From the NCBI GenBank assembly GCA_038093975.1, contig JBBPTG010000008.1, positions 248,001 to 312,000 of the forward strand: a stretch of DNA of 64,000 nt, written 5' to 3'. Origin of the DNA: Chalciporus piperatus. Lineage: Eukaryota > Basidiomycota > Agaricomycetes > Boletales > Boletaceae. The position numbers were made by a program, and so were the translations under genes. Within the stretch, counting starts at the first letter, position 1. Each line of letters opens with the position of its first letter. Below, piece by piece: positions 36,365 through 47,470 of this stretch. The notes under the pieces were generated by a model that saw only the letters and a program-made list of their open reading frames with translations, did not search any database and was not told where the DNA came from.

Positions 36365-38367
36365 TCATGCATCATTGGTGCCTTCACCACTGTTGTGGCC
36401 AGGAGGCGTCTCGATGGCCAGCTTCTTCCTCACGACCTCAAACGTCTTTAGCATCTTACGCCTCGCACCTAAAGCAGCGACTCCCTTGGCCTCCAAACCT
36501 GCATCGTCAAGGAGGATCATGTCCTGCCAGTTCATCGTCTCAAAGTTGGGCGTATACTTGTGCAGCCTCAGGCTCCTGAGCCAGGCTGGGATATCGTTGA
36601 GCAGTGCAGGATCAACGTCTTCGTCGTCCTTCTTCGCACCGCCACCTCCGCCAGCGTTATTGCCTGAAGAGCCTGTCTTCGGAAGACCAGGAGACCGACC
36701 ACCACCGCGGCCCCGGTTGTTATTGTTGTTGCCCTGCATCGCAGCCTGCTGGAGGCTCAACCAGCTCTGTGGAGAGAATCCCGCGGCCATCTGAGCGGCC
36801 AGGATCTGTGCCTCGGGAGTCATCCCCATGGCGTTCATTTGAGCTTGTAGGTTCAACATGTTCATTTGAAGGGGGTTCATACCCGCCAACAACCCGGCAG
36901 AAGGTATGCCCATACCGAGTCCTGGGCTACCCAACCCTGCCATGTTGAAACCGCCCATACCCAGCCCGTTCAAAGAGGCGGTGGCCTCCTCGCCAAACCT
37001 GTTGGGGGTGGGTAACACAGGGCTTCTCACACCATTCCACTGTCCCTGTTGGGCACCAGCGAATTGCCCGTTCATGCCGACGGAACCCTGCGCAGGGTTC
37101 TTGCGTTGGTTCGATTGCTGAAGAGGAATGAGGTTACCCTCGTTATCGTAGACGTTCGCAGATTCCGAGGCGGCGCCATTGTTCGTATTCCCTTTCGAAG
37201 GACGGCGGAACGATTTGGGATCAGCCATGAGAGGAACCCGTGGTCCAGTAGAGTTGTTCCAGTCGTTGAGTTTGGTAGCAGCAGCATCGAGGTTCTGAGC
37301 GTTCTGCGCATCCTTGCCGAACATCGGAATCAGTGGTGTGTTGACGTTGCTCGCCCAGCTGTCGCCAACCATGGGAGATAGGGCGTCTCCGCGAGGGGTT
37401 CCGAGGGAACCACTGAATTCCGTGCTCTTGGGTCTCGAGGCGTTGTCACTGGGGATGATGATCTCCTGAGCAGAATGAGGGTTTTGCTCGGCGACTTGGC
37501 CCAAGGCAGAGCCCCAAGTAGTCCGGGTATCACCGCTACCAGAAGCGAGAATGGGGGCCGAGATGCGGTGTGCGGCATTGCTCGCCCTCAGTTTCGCCCT
37601 CTGTTGGGCCAGAGTCGCAGCTGCATCACTGTTGGATACCAGCGTAGCAGAGTCAGGAGATAAGAAGTTGGAGGTAGCGTCGAGCGCAAGAGACTGTCTG
37701 CTCTGGCTGCCACTGAAGACGCGGGGGGACGATGGCATGGGAGATTTCAATGATGGCGACTTTAGGGTCATCTGAGCAAGCTTTGCTTCCATCTGGGATT
37801 GCATGGAGCCTAGACTGCGATTCAATGGCATATTTCTCGTCGAGTTTGAAACAGCTTACCTCCCACAGCGGGGCTGAGCAAGGCGGTCATCGGGTCTGAT
37901 CGCGCCATCTGCTGAAGAACCGTGATGAAAAATCTGATTTGAACCTGTGTAGACTGCTGCAAGAGACTGTAGAGGGCAGCGGTTCGCTCGGCCTCTGAGA
38001 GGACCTTGAACCCTGCAATATGGTTAGCGAGGAGATAGAGGGGTTAAAGAATAGACAAACATTGTTCGATGGCGCTTAACTCCTCCTTGAAATTAACGTC
38101 CAAAGAAGCAGCAGCCATGTCCTCGAGGGTTTCCTCGTAGTTTTGAAGGTTTTCGAACCACTGGTCGATTGCTTCTGATTCGGGGGTTTGGAACATTGTC
38201 GTGCTACCGAGCAACTCGCTGGTAGGACGAGCTCCGCCTAAGTTTCCGGGCCTGGGAGATACAGGGCCGAGAGTCTGACGTGGGCCCATGGAAGCGCGAG
38301 CAGAGCGCCCGTTTTCTGTATTGAGCGGGGATGGGGAAGGACTGGAAGGCGGGCGAAGAGTTGCCAT
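36365..38367 (-). CDS. VTS1: Vts1/Smaug-type SAM-domain RNA-binding protein
   Basis: Vts1 binds stem-loops in mRNAs and recruits CCR4-NOT to promote decay; its partner complex subunit NOT2 is also in this window. The ATG at 38367 gives [16 protein letters not shown]. The N-terminal helical region follows: [41 protein letters not shown] and [19 protein letters not shown], the conserved Vts1 amino-terminal module. The middle is Ser/Asn/Gly/Met-rich and disordered. The SAM domain is at the C-terminus: [20 protein letters not shown], then [20 protein letters not shown], which includes the RNA-contacting Ala-Leu-Gly-Ala-Arg-Arg-Lys run. The protein ends SGEGTNDA. A Gly/Arg stretch ([15 protein letters not shown]) precedes the SAM domain. 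Confidence 0.95.
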
Positions 38368-38900
38368 TATATCTGATGTGGGAAATGGGATTGAAGATGT
38401 GAACAGAATGTCAAGATCCGCTAGCGGTGCACGAAGACAAAAAGGATATGAGGAGATTTAATGAAGATAGGCTGTTGATGCTCCTTGAGAAAAACGTGGA
38501 AAAGGTGTGTTTTGAGATGAAGATATGGGGACAAGGAAAGATGATATCGATGATAGACCAAGGTTGAGCGCTAACTGTCTCGAATAATGGCGTCCTGACG
38601 TCGAGCCTTTGGACTTGGCTAGAAACAAGAGCACGTTTCCGCAGAGAAGGCGATGCAATCTGAGGGCGATGCGTTGGGTCTAGACGAGACCAGCGGATCC
38701 TGCCGGTCTAGGGAATGCAGAGCCTGCCTGGAAAAGACTGGATTTTCAGGCGAACGGCGTAAAGCGAGATGAGCGAGGACGACGAGCGACGAAGACGAAG
38801 ACAAGGTTGCGAAACAGACGCGCTAACAAACCAACCCGTGATGATTATCAAGATGCCGAAATGCCGATTCAATTCATCACCCAGCGGAGTCTGAATTACA
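38368..38900. other. Intergenic, 533 bp, divergent promoters
   Basis: Promoter space between VTS1 (minus) and the 2OG oxygenase (plus). Only short unsupported ORFs. Confidence 0.45.
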
Positions 38901-40411
38901 ATGATACTACCAACCATGACCTTTGAGCAAATCCCCATCATGCAAGCAACTTTAAATCAATCCCGTCGTATAGAAATCTGACTTGACTTTACCGTAGTGA
39001 CCTTGAGAATGCCCAAAGTCCCGATCCTGCCGTGCGGCGCGCGCTTGCTGCAGAAATTCGGAAGGCCTGCGTCAATGTGGGGTTCTTCTACAGTCAGTAT
39101 CGGTCCAGTTCGAATCCCTACTCACCCGACCATGTCCAACAGTCAAGAACCATGGCATACCCGCGGATGTGACTCAAGGTGCCGTTAGCGGTGCCGAACG
39201 ATTTTTTGCTCTCCCTGCCGAGTCAAAGATACAGGTTTGCTTCGATTCATACGGCTTCCTATTTGTGGTCACGAGAGTCGTCAGTTGGACATCCACGCGA
39301 CTCCAAACTTCAAAGGATATACCGCGCTTCTTGGTGAGAACACGAACCCTAATAACAAAGGTGACCTGCACGAGGGATTCGACCTCGGATGGGAGTCCGC
39401 GGATAGCGAACAAGCACCAGAGGCTGGACTAATGACAGGGGCTAATGTTTGGCCAGACAGTCTTCCAGGATTTCGAGAGGACGTCCTTGCATACTAGTAG
39501 GGCGTCATCCATTGCTTATATGTCGCTCACAAATCACTCGTGTGCAGTCATGCTGCTGTGAAGCTGGGGAAATCCCTGTTTCCTCTCTTTGCGCTTGCTC
39601 TGTATCTCCAAGAGAATTTCTTCGAGGATAAAGTACGTCCCATCGTGTGCGACTCGTGCACCCCAAAATAAAATGTTTATGCAACGTCTACCAGGTGACC
39701 AAGCCAGCGGCAATCATGCGGCTCCTTTATTACCCACCTCAGCCCGCGACTCCTTTGGAAGGAGTTGAAGGGATCGGGGCCCACACGGAGTAAGTTCAAT
39801 CATCTCATCTCATCGTCTATTTTGACTCTACTCGTTAGCTACGAGGTAATGCGTGCCAACAACTCAAGGATGCCAAACTTTAACCGTCATTGGACCAGTG
39901 CTTCACCATTCTTTGGCAAGATAATGTTCCAGCTTTGCAAGTAATGAATACCAACGGAAAATGGATCGACGCTGTACCAATCCCAGGATGTCTTGTTGTC
40001 AAGTATGTAGGAATTGATCTTAATGAATCACCAGGGATTACTGATGCAGCATGTAGCCTTGGAGACCAGTTTGCTCGTTGGACAAGTGTGTTGACACCGA
40101 ATTTTGTCCTCGATTATTCTAATGTCCCTGCAGATGACGTCTTTAAATCGACCCTTCATCGTGCAATCAATGCCTCCGGGCAAGAAAGATACTCCATGCC
40201 ATTATTCTTCGGCACGGATTATGATGTCAAGTTAGAGGTAACTCCCAAGTTGAATGGCTTCAGTTTGGTTCGATGTGTTGAAAAAATCTTTCAGCCCATT
40301 CCAGGATGCGTCACTGAAGATAATCCTGCAAAATACGAAGTTGTAACCGCAGGAGAATACGTGAAGTCTCGCCTGGAAGCGACATATGCACACTCCAAGG
40401 AAGTCGCCTAG
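38901..40411 (+). CDS. 2-oxoglutarate/Fe(II) oxygenase, isopenicillin-N-synthase-like
   Basis: A non-haem iron dioxygenase of the DIOX_N/2OG-FeII family, unknown substrate. ATG 38901 (or 38916) gives MTFEQIPIIDLENAQSPDP after removal of intron 38942-38997, which starts with GC. Then come RRALAAEIRKACVNVGFFYI, KNHGIPADVTQGAVSGAERFF, FKGYTALLGENTNPNNKGDL (substrate loop) and VTKPAAIMRLLYYPPQP. Iron ligands: GIGAHTDYECFTILWQD (His-x-Asp) and FKSTLHRAINASGQERYSMP (second His, with the 2OG-binding Arg-x-Ser-type Arg-Tyr-Ser). The C-terminus ends YAHSKEVA. All ligands look intact, so the enzyme is probably active. Confidence 0.9.
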
Positions 40412-40853
40412 ATTTGCCGTGAACGTGACACTGTTTTATAGTGCAGAATTGACGTGATGCAAGTTCTTGACATCCCTTGGACTTCGTACCAATCGAGGTT
40501 GCTGCAGCGAATCGTGAGGTGGGTATGTCGAGTGGTCGGAGTGTTTCTATGCTACAAGGTTTGTGCCCCTTGCTGCCCTTGCGTACCAGCACATAGGATT
40601 TTTGTGGAGTTGCGGTAGAGGTGCTTGATCTAGCCCGGGTCATATTCAGTTCGACCCTCCTACCTCTCAGCTTGAACGGTTGGTGTTCTGAAGCCAACGC
40701 ATACCCGGGACCCGTGTATCTTGGCTTCGCCTTATCCCAGACACTTTGGGGCATCTCGTTCATGCACTTCGACAGCGTGATTCGAGAAGCAGTGCTTCTC
40801 GACCTCTAGCTAGTATCTACCTTGCTCTCCCCTTTCTTGACTGCACAGCAGAC
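40412..40853. other. Intergenic, 442 bp
   Basis: Between the intact oxygenase and its degenerate relative. A minus-strand ORF here (40311-40763) overlaps coding sequence and has no family signal. Confidence 0.45.
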
Positions 40854-41761
40854 ATGGCTGCTCTGACTCGCACTCCCTGGCCGGCGTACGGTCCTCACCA
40901 TCTCGAGCGTCACACTGACCCCCTACACAGCTCGATTGTACGTCACTTGATCTCAAGAACACGCCACTTTGCGATGCTAACTAACCTCAACACTTCAACA
41001 GTGGAATTCGCTGATCTTGCAATTGTCGACCTTTCAAAGCTCACGCCCGAAGGGTAAGTGTAAGATTCTTCCTTTCTCCACTCACTCGACCGCTGCGAGG
41101 TCAGTGCGATCGGGTATTTGACACAGTAAATGTACCGTTTACGGTGACCCCCTGAAGAAATGAAGATTTACGCAGCGAATAACAAAAAGGTTGGTTGTTA
41201 TCCCGGGTACTTACAAAGCTCGTCAATATTGACCAAGTTCACATTCTCCCCTGTCCCCTTTTTTGACTGTGACGCCTTGTAGGCAGAAGGTAGGCATCGA
41301 GAACGAATTCCTTGACCAAATTGAACAGTATATGTATTATGGCTCATACGTGTCCCGTACACCATCGGCAACGCCGCCTGACGCCGATTCATGCGAATCG
41401 CATTGTTACGAAACGCCCCCATCCTCAAGCCCTCCGCCCTTGCCTGAACTTGATGCCTTCGCTCGACACAATCACTTAAATGCTTTACATCCCATTCTAA
41501 GGTAAATCGCAGCCATTGAATTGGAATACATCATTCGTTTCATTCGTCCTCAGGCTCGTCGTTCTAAGCCTTGAAACTTTGGTTGAGAAATACAACGTCG
41601 AGAGGGCTGGGGAAACGTTCCGGTTTGTCAAATCTTCACATTCACTCGCTCGACATGCACCACGCTTTACAAGCAGCGGAGATACTCGAAGTGATATGCA
41701 AATTCGCCGATCGAAGCGACTTCCCATGTCTGCTCCTGACACCACGATGTCGCGCACCTGA
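40854..41761 (+). pseudogene. Degenerate 2OG-Fe(II) oxygenase-like gene lacking the iron-binding core
   Basis: The N-terminus MAALTRTPWPAYGPH, then EFADLAIVDLSKLTPEG, resembles the opening of basidiomycete isopenicillin-N-synthase-like proteins. After an intron comes QKVGIENEFLDQIEQYMYY, and later HNHLNALHPILRLVVLSLE, which resembles their central helices. Between these pieces about 100 residues of the usual fold are missing, and downstream no HxD...H iron triad or second His/Arg segment can be found before the stop at 41761; the end instead reads Arg/Ser-rich (SDMQIRRSKRLPMSAPD). A Ser/Pro-rich insert (TPPSSSPPPLPELDAF) sits inside the helix region. The splice sites fit, so it could be expressed as a short non-enzymatic protein. 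It is not a simple copy of the neighbour at 38901, since the N-termini differ. Confidence 0.5.
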
Positions 41762-42171
41762 ACCCCCCTTCGCGCAGATTTCTATAGAGAACACCCGATT
41801 CACTGGACCCTCTGATTGGTTTGAGGTCATTTTGGCCGTCCCCTCTTTTGAACAACTCATGAACACCGCGGAATAAGTACGTTCGTGCAGCAAGAACATA
41901 TGCATACGACTCGGAGTATTATAGAGTCTAGCAATATGGCATACCAAGCGTACTACGTAGCGAGCTCAAAGTTGTAAGTATAGGCACAACAAACCATCAG
42001 ATAGAAGTACACCATTGAAAAGATTCGGGAAGAACTGTTCGAGGGGTATGGATAGACTGAAACAATAAGTCCAAGAAATTCTCAAAAGTCAGACGCCTCC
42101 AATCCGTTTGCACTCCTTGGTGAGGTAACCAATGAGGGGTAACAATTTCGCGGAGAAGGCCATGGCATAAT
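41762..42171. other. Intergenic, 410 bp
   Basis: Between the degenerate oxygenase and an SDR stop. Nothing supported. Confidence 0.45.
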
Positions 42172-43485
42172 TCAGTACGAACTTGCGACTTGACCTACCC
42201 TGCCGCCGTCAACTAACCATACGGCTCCATTGACATATCCACCAGCACGTCCGGCGAGGAAGAGGATTGGACCTGCGATTTCGGCTAATGTGCCAGCACG
42301 ACCAAGAGGAACCATCTGAGCGAGGAGGGTGGGTGTGAGATGTTCTAAATTCGTCATTTCTGTGGGTGCGAGCAGTCCGAGTCAGCAAGGCCCTGATCAC
42401 ACATATCCAATTGGGTACTTGCCGCTGGGCCAAACGCCTGGCTGTGGTCAAGACAAGACATCCTCAGTCGAGGGAAAGACTCGAGAAGAATGAACGTACG
42501 CATAAAACATTACTTCGGATGTTCCAATCGGCCAGGAGATTGGCAAGCAATTTCCCGAGATGTGTGCAAGCATGCTTTGCGAGGGTATAGGAAATTGAGA
42601 GGACGCGCGCATCGACTCTGAAGGAGCCAGAAGACGAGATCGTTATGACTTGAGAGGTCGGCTTCGGAAAACAAATAGCCGGTGGGGGCGGAAGGGGTAG
42701 ACCCGGGCTGGATGGCGAGGATGGCGAGGACGGATATGAGTGATACGGCGTAGAGGGTCCAGACGACCCTGTGGCCACTGGACAGGGTCCCTCATCGCCT
42801 GTAGCATCTCCGCGCGGGTTCTTCAGTTTCGTGGCCAGTTTCGGGGGTAAACTTCCCCGTCTCAAATTTCCGAGATGTAGCAACTCGAGAAATGCAACGG
42901 TCGTGAAGTAAACCGCGGTCACGTTCGTTTCGAACGTCTCCGCAAATCCAGTAGGTCCGCCCGTGTTCCAAAGGATATCCTGAAACGATTTTATCGAAGG
43001 TGACGTTTCTTCGCTTGAATCTGAGTCGTCCAACGGAGGTGGTAGCTGCGGGGGAAGTAAATTGCGGGCTATACCGGCATTATTTACAAGAAGATCAATA
43101 TATCCGTGCCGAGATTTGATGGTCTGTACAATAGTCAAAAGAGATTCACGAGATGTAATGTCGCCTTGGAGCGGAATGATTTTGCCATATCTCTGAAATG
43201 AAGATGATTCAAGGGCTAACAAGGAAATGAAAGTGGTGGACGAACGTTTTGTTCCGAGGCAGCTTTCTCCAAGACATCAAGACGCCGTCCAATGATATAG
43301 ACGGTGGCACCATTGCGCTCTAATGACGTGGCGACCATGAGGCCTATCCCTTGTAGACCCAAAGGTTCATTGTTGGAATTGACGTGCACGGAGATAACAC
43401 TGATACTACCTGTCCCCCCACCGGTGACCACAGCGACCTGTGCTTCAACATCAAACAGGAATGCTGGATCGGTCGACGGGTTCAT
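42172..43485 (-). CDS. Short-chain dehydrogenase with Pro/Ser-rich insertions
   Basis: A Rossmann-fold oxidoreductase of unknown substrate. The ATG at 43485 gives MNPSTDPAFLFDVEAQVAVV; the cofactor loop TGGGTGIGLMVATSLERNGA is split by an intron after the third Gly. Then IIPLQGDITSRESLLTIVQ, YIDLLVNNAGIARNLLPP, and later QVITISSSGSFRVDARVLS with YTLAKHACTHLGKLLA (catalytic Ser/Tyr/Lys). The C-terminus has LGRAGTLAEIAGPILFLAGR and YVNGAVWLVDGGRVG. Two low-complexity insertions stand out: an acidic/Ser one (LDDSDSSEETSPS) after NNAGIAR, and a Pro/Ser-rich one (YHSYPSSPSSPSSPGLPLPP) before the active-site strand. The end VGQVASSY may instead be spliced off. Confidence 0.85.
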
Positions 43486-44397
43486 GGTTGACTTGCGGGG
43501 ATAAGAGAAGAGAAGGGAGCTGGGACAACGACAAGTGAGTAAAAAGCCAGTCGCCGAAAAATGGAACTTTAGATATAGCATTACAGCACCCCTTGACCCC
43601 AAATTGACCACGTCGTTATGACATCAGGAAGTGCAGCCAACTTTGACTGGGGCGGTTTCATTTTGTTATGCGAAGCGAACACATCCCATGCGACCGTAAC
43701 GGACACATGTAATCAGTGCCATCATCAGCTTCTGAATCCAAAGAACTCCGATGACTTATGAAGGGGGCTGAGCGCTAGCGCTGATACCCCGACGAGAGTC
43801 CGACCTGGACAACACCTAGTCTCCCCTAGACAAACCAAAGAGTCGGATTGAAGACAGTCGTTCACCCTCCACTATGGACAACACCAAACTATTTCGTATC
43901 CAGCCACGTCTTCGAAGGTGCTTTGGGCCCGGGCCCGCTAGATCAACTTCTGCTCATCGAGAGTCTGGGTTTGGGAGACTAGGTAAAGCTAGATGTCAAA
44001 AAAACTCTCGAGATTCGGAATTTTTGGGAATGCCCGATTTCCCAACCTGACGGAATGGTCCAAGCAGCATTGAACCAGCAACGCCGTCACATTATGGAAC
44101 TTCGAAATGCCAGGCTCGGTAGTAAACCTAGGTCCTGGATAGAACGACCAATCACAGGGACAGCACACGAATGCTTTTCATGGAAGTACTTGTCACATGT
44201 GTAAACAAGGTCCCTGCCGAACATTCGGCCGTACTCTAGTCTTGTAGTCTTGCATATAGGCAAAACAGTCTTTGCAAAACAGTCTTTATTTCGAATCTAC
44301 ATATTAATATTCTGAAGCGGTCCATGTCCTGTGGCGTGACAATGTATGTGAGACAAGGTTTGGAAAAGGTATACACCATGTTATCTATGTAATCCTT
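43486..44397. other. Intergenic, 912 bp
   Basis: Promoter of the SDR plus 3' space of the second GH16. It holds a 12-bp perfect palindrome GGGCCCGGGCCC near 43925 and a 14-bp direct repeat around 44261-44290 (two copies of CAAAACAGTCTTT). No gene is seen. Confidence 0.45.
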
Positions 44398-46031
44398 CTA
44401 CAGGAACATCATAGTAACACCTCCAATAGCAGCGAAAATACACGCCACGATCGACGAATACATCCCCACTACAGAGTTAGGCTTTGTTGTACCAGTAGCC
44501 CCGGCTGTGCTACCATTGACAGAGCCAGAGGGTGTCACAACAGTGCTTGTTCCTGCTGCGCTGTAGATCCTGACGTAGCCGACCTCGAAGTAGGCGTTGT
44601 CGTAGTTAGAGGGAGAGCCAATAACGTAGTCATTATAGCAGACACCCGAGCACGTCTGATTGAAGATGGCAGGGTTTCCAGCAAAGTCTATTATGCGGCA
44701 ATAATCGGCCTGAGTACGACATCAAGAAATCGATGAGATGGTACGCACCTCCGCATAGGGTTATATCAAAGATGAGGTGCTGAGGCTGGAAGTACGTCTG
44801 GGTATTGCAACCTGTTGAGGGCCAGTTACCAACGGGGGCGCCAAAAGTGGATGTATCGATTGTACTAGCGTTGCTTGATAGGGTAGTTGGTATCGAAGAA
44901 CGCTGTGATCAAGGTGAGACATGTTCATTAGCGGAACTTGTAACTCTAACCGGGAAGAACCAAATGCTATCGCACATGAAGAAAAATGAGGCACTTATCC
45001 TAATCATTGCGTGATCGGCGTACCTGATACCAGTGGTCGCATACTCGGTCACAAATACTCCTCCTTGAGCACCGGCAAACCCAGAACCGAAAGAACTGGA
45101 AGATGGGTCAACTACAATGCAGCCCTGGTTTTGGTTGACGTTGTAGGCGCAGTTAGTGCTGGTGATCATGGTAGAGGTCTCATTGGGTGAGACTTGAGTG
45201 CATCCCTAAGTACACGAAAGATGAAAGCTGTTTCGATTTAACAATGAGCTGTGTGCTCACAGGCTCGGTATGTAGGGACATTTGGTTGTTGGTCTGCAAG
45301 TTGACACCCTCAAAGGTATCAATTTCGCCTCCTTGAGGCCAAAGAGTAGCTTGGCTGTAAGAGTTGTGTTGAGATGCTTTGTATGACCAAGACAGGGAGA
45401 ACCACAAACCTCCACCAAGCCGGCCAGACCGAGCACTGCGTCAAAAATCAGAGCTCCGAGCAGGCAAATTAATTAAGGATTCACGTACACCATATGGGAC
45501 ATGATACACGTCTGTCACCCAAACGCTTCCGACGGTGTAGCTGTCGTTGCTGGTGACGCGAACTGTGTTTCTTTTGTTGTTGTATGGAACCTAGTCAACG
45601 ACAGATACGGCGTCAGCATATAGACGAATCGCAGGGCAAACTTCCACCCCTTACTGTCGTGAAATTGTCGACTCTTATGAATGCATGGGAGGTGGTTGGG
45701 TCGACGTAGGTAAGTTTATCAGCGGCCGCAGTCTGAGCGGAGACAAAGCTATACAAGTCAACAGACTCGTCAATGAGTCGTCATAACTCGCGAATCGAAA
45801 GCCCTACATAGCATCCCCGTTCGTTAAGTTGTCATCTTTCGAAGGGATCAGACTCTGGATCCGAAGGGGGGGAACAGTTGACTCACAATTGTTGTAGTAA
45901 GTCCACGAGTCAAAGAAGGTGGATCCATAATACTCTTGTGCGAACGAATACTGAGCAGCTGACGCGAAAGGTACGACGGAGAGTGCGAGAACGGCGGGAT
46001 AGACCCAACTCTTGGAGGATGAAGCGGGCAT
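44398..46031 (-). CDS. GH16 family glucanase/transglycosylase with GPI-anchor-like tail
   Basis: A second, distinct GH16 protein. The ATG at 46031 gives a signal peptide (MPASSSKSWVYPAVLALSVV ending in FASA). Then YSFAQEYYGSTFFDSWTYY, DKLTYVDPTTSHAFIRVDNF and the catalytic strand TLWPQGGEIDTFEGVNLQ (Glu-x-Asp-x-x-Glu). C-terminal pieces are NWPSTGCNTQTYFQPQHLIF and DITLCGDFAGNPAIF. The end differs from the GH16 at 22887: a Ser/Thr/Gly-rich stalk (TPSGSVNGSTAGATGTT) and a hydrophobic terminus (VGMYSSIVACIFAAIGGV), typical of a GPI signal, so this copy is probably wall- or membrane-anchored. Many introns. Confidence 0.9.
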
Positions 46032-46690
46032 TATGGGATCAGTCAGGACCAGTAACTAGCTAGTCACTGAACAACAAAGGGAGACGAGATGGCCCCGACA
46101 TGGTCAACTATAAATGGAGATCGGTAATGAGGTGGATAAAAATAAAAGGCGCACCATCAGAAGACAAAGCGCAGCATATGCATCGGCTCTGCTCTGGTAT
46201 ATGCATACTATAGTTGCAACTTGGTTGCAACCTTAACTTTGGCAAGTTGCTAGCAACAGCTCGAGGACATTTAATTTAATTTTAAAATTCGAACGACTTG
46301 GTTGCGGGCTTGGCTTCCTCTGAGAATCACTTGGACCAATATCGACAGGCATGATGAGAGCCAGCGATACACACATCGATTGGATATACGTGGATCAATT
46401 GATACGTACCTCTCACATAACAAGGCCCTCCGGGCATCCCTGTCCCCGACGGCTGTTTCCGATAGCTGGCACCACTGGCAGCCTGCTTGAGTATCCGTCA
46501 AATGACAGTGTATTTCTGAGCCTCTCTATATACTACAAATACCATCGTAGTTTATTATGTTCACAGTCATAACAATGCAGGCACCTTACTCGCCCTGTGT
46601 TCCAAGATCTCTGCCAAACTCAACACTTCCTCACTGTGATTGACCTTGAACGACCATGATCGTATAAATCTGTTGTGTAGCTTGTTGGAG

Positions 46691-46719
46691 GAAAGTCGGA
46701 GGAAAGTCGAAGATATGAG
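46691..46719 (+). repeat. Direct repeat, left copy (about 29 bp)
   Basis: Reads GAAAGTCG, then GAGGAAAGTCGAAGATATGAG at its 3' end, and recurs at 47443-47470 with a single-base indel. The pair brackets 723 bp that include all three inverted repeats. Confidence 0.75.
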
Positions 46720-47143
46720 GGGAGCACCAATCTGACCAATCAGAAGCGAGTGACCTATAAATACAACTCCGCTCGGGCGTGTGGCTGCGTGCGTGGCTGT
46801 GCCCGAGGGTCGAAAAGTTGGAATGACGAAAAGGGGGAAGGAATGATGCTAAGGAAATATATTATATTCTCACAGGTGGTAGCTAGGGACAATAAGACAT
46901 GACAATCACGATCAAAGGTACCATGAAAACGGTAGGAAGAACAGACTCAGATGTGCGCATTGCGCGAGAATGAGTAGGCGCTGGGACCCGCAGATTACAT
47001 TTGCGGCAGCAGCGGATGAGGGGAGTTGGGGACGAGATGATGAGACAAGCTCGCATGCAAACCCGAACGGGAATGTGTTGTCACATTCCCATTTCTGTTT
47101 GCATACGAGCGTGATTCCAACTTGGAGTTGAATGACAAGAGAT

Positions 47144-47193
47144 GAACACGAACACGAATGCAACGCTCGCGCGTTGCGTTCGTGTTCGTGTTC
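47144..47193. repeat. Inverted repeat 1: 23-bp arms, 4-nt loop
   Basis: The arms 47144-47166 and 47171-47193 are complementary at 22 of 23 positions; the exception is a T opposite G, a wobble pair in RNA. The loop is TCGC. The inner part GCAACGC-TCGC-GCGTTGC is shared with inverted repeat 3, and the arms consist of GAACAC/GAACAC units. Confidence 0.85.
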
Positions 47194-47251
47194 GCGTGTT
47201 CATTTTGGAGATGGAGTTGGTAGCGAACGAACACATCCGTCATCGTCAGAC

Positions 47252-47294
47252 ATGAACACAAACACAAACACATGTTCATTGCGTTTGTGTTCAT
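47252..47294. repeat. Inverted repeat 2: 12-bp arms, 19-nt spacer
   Basis: ATGAACACAAAC (47252-47263) is the exact reverse complement of 47283-47294; one more C-G pair extends it outward. The sequence is a diverged relative of the GAACAC units of the flanking inverted repeats. Confidence 0.7.
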
Positions 47295-47342
47295 GATCGT
47301 GTATTTGTAGCACATGTGAGTGGGTGAGGGATACAAAGGAGG

Positions 47343-47388
47343 ACACGAACATGAACGCAACGCTCGCGCGTTGCGTTCGTGTTCGTGT
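47343..47388. repeat. Inverted repeat 3: 21-bp arms, 4-nt loop
   Basis: The arms 47343-47363 and 47368-47388 match at 20 of 21 positions, again with a T-G wobble as the exception. The loop TCGC and inner stem are identical to inverted repeat 1, 197 bp away centre to centre. Confidence 0.85.
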
Positions 47389-47442
47389 GCGAGTGTGGTC
47401 ATCGTCGTCAAGGTTGGTTCGTTGGTGGTATGTACAGGTATT

Positions 47443-47470
47443 GAAAGTCGAGGAAAGTCGAAGATATGAG
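47443..47470 (+). repeat. Direct repeat, right copy (28 bp)
   Basis: Partner of the copy at 46691-46719; it lacks one G of the left copy. Confidence 0.75.

Noticed and set aside
39098..39125. B-box-like GTTCGAATCC
   Set aside because: It lies inside an intron of the 2OG oxygenase, with no tRNA stems around it.
40311..40763. 150-aa minus-strand ORF
   Set aside because: It overlaps the 3' coding exon of the oxygenase antisense and has no family signal.
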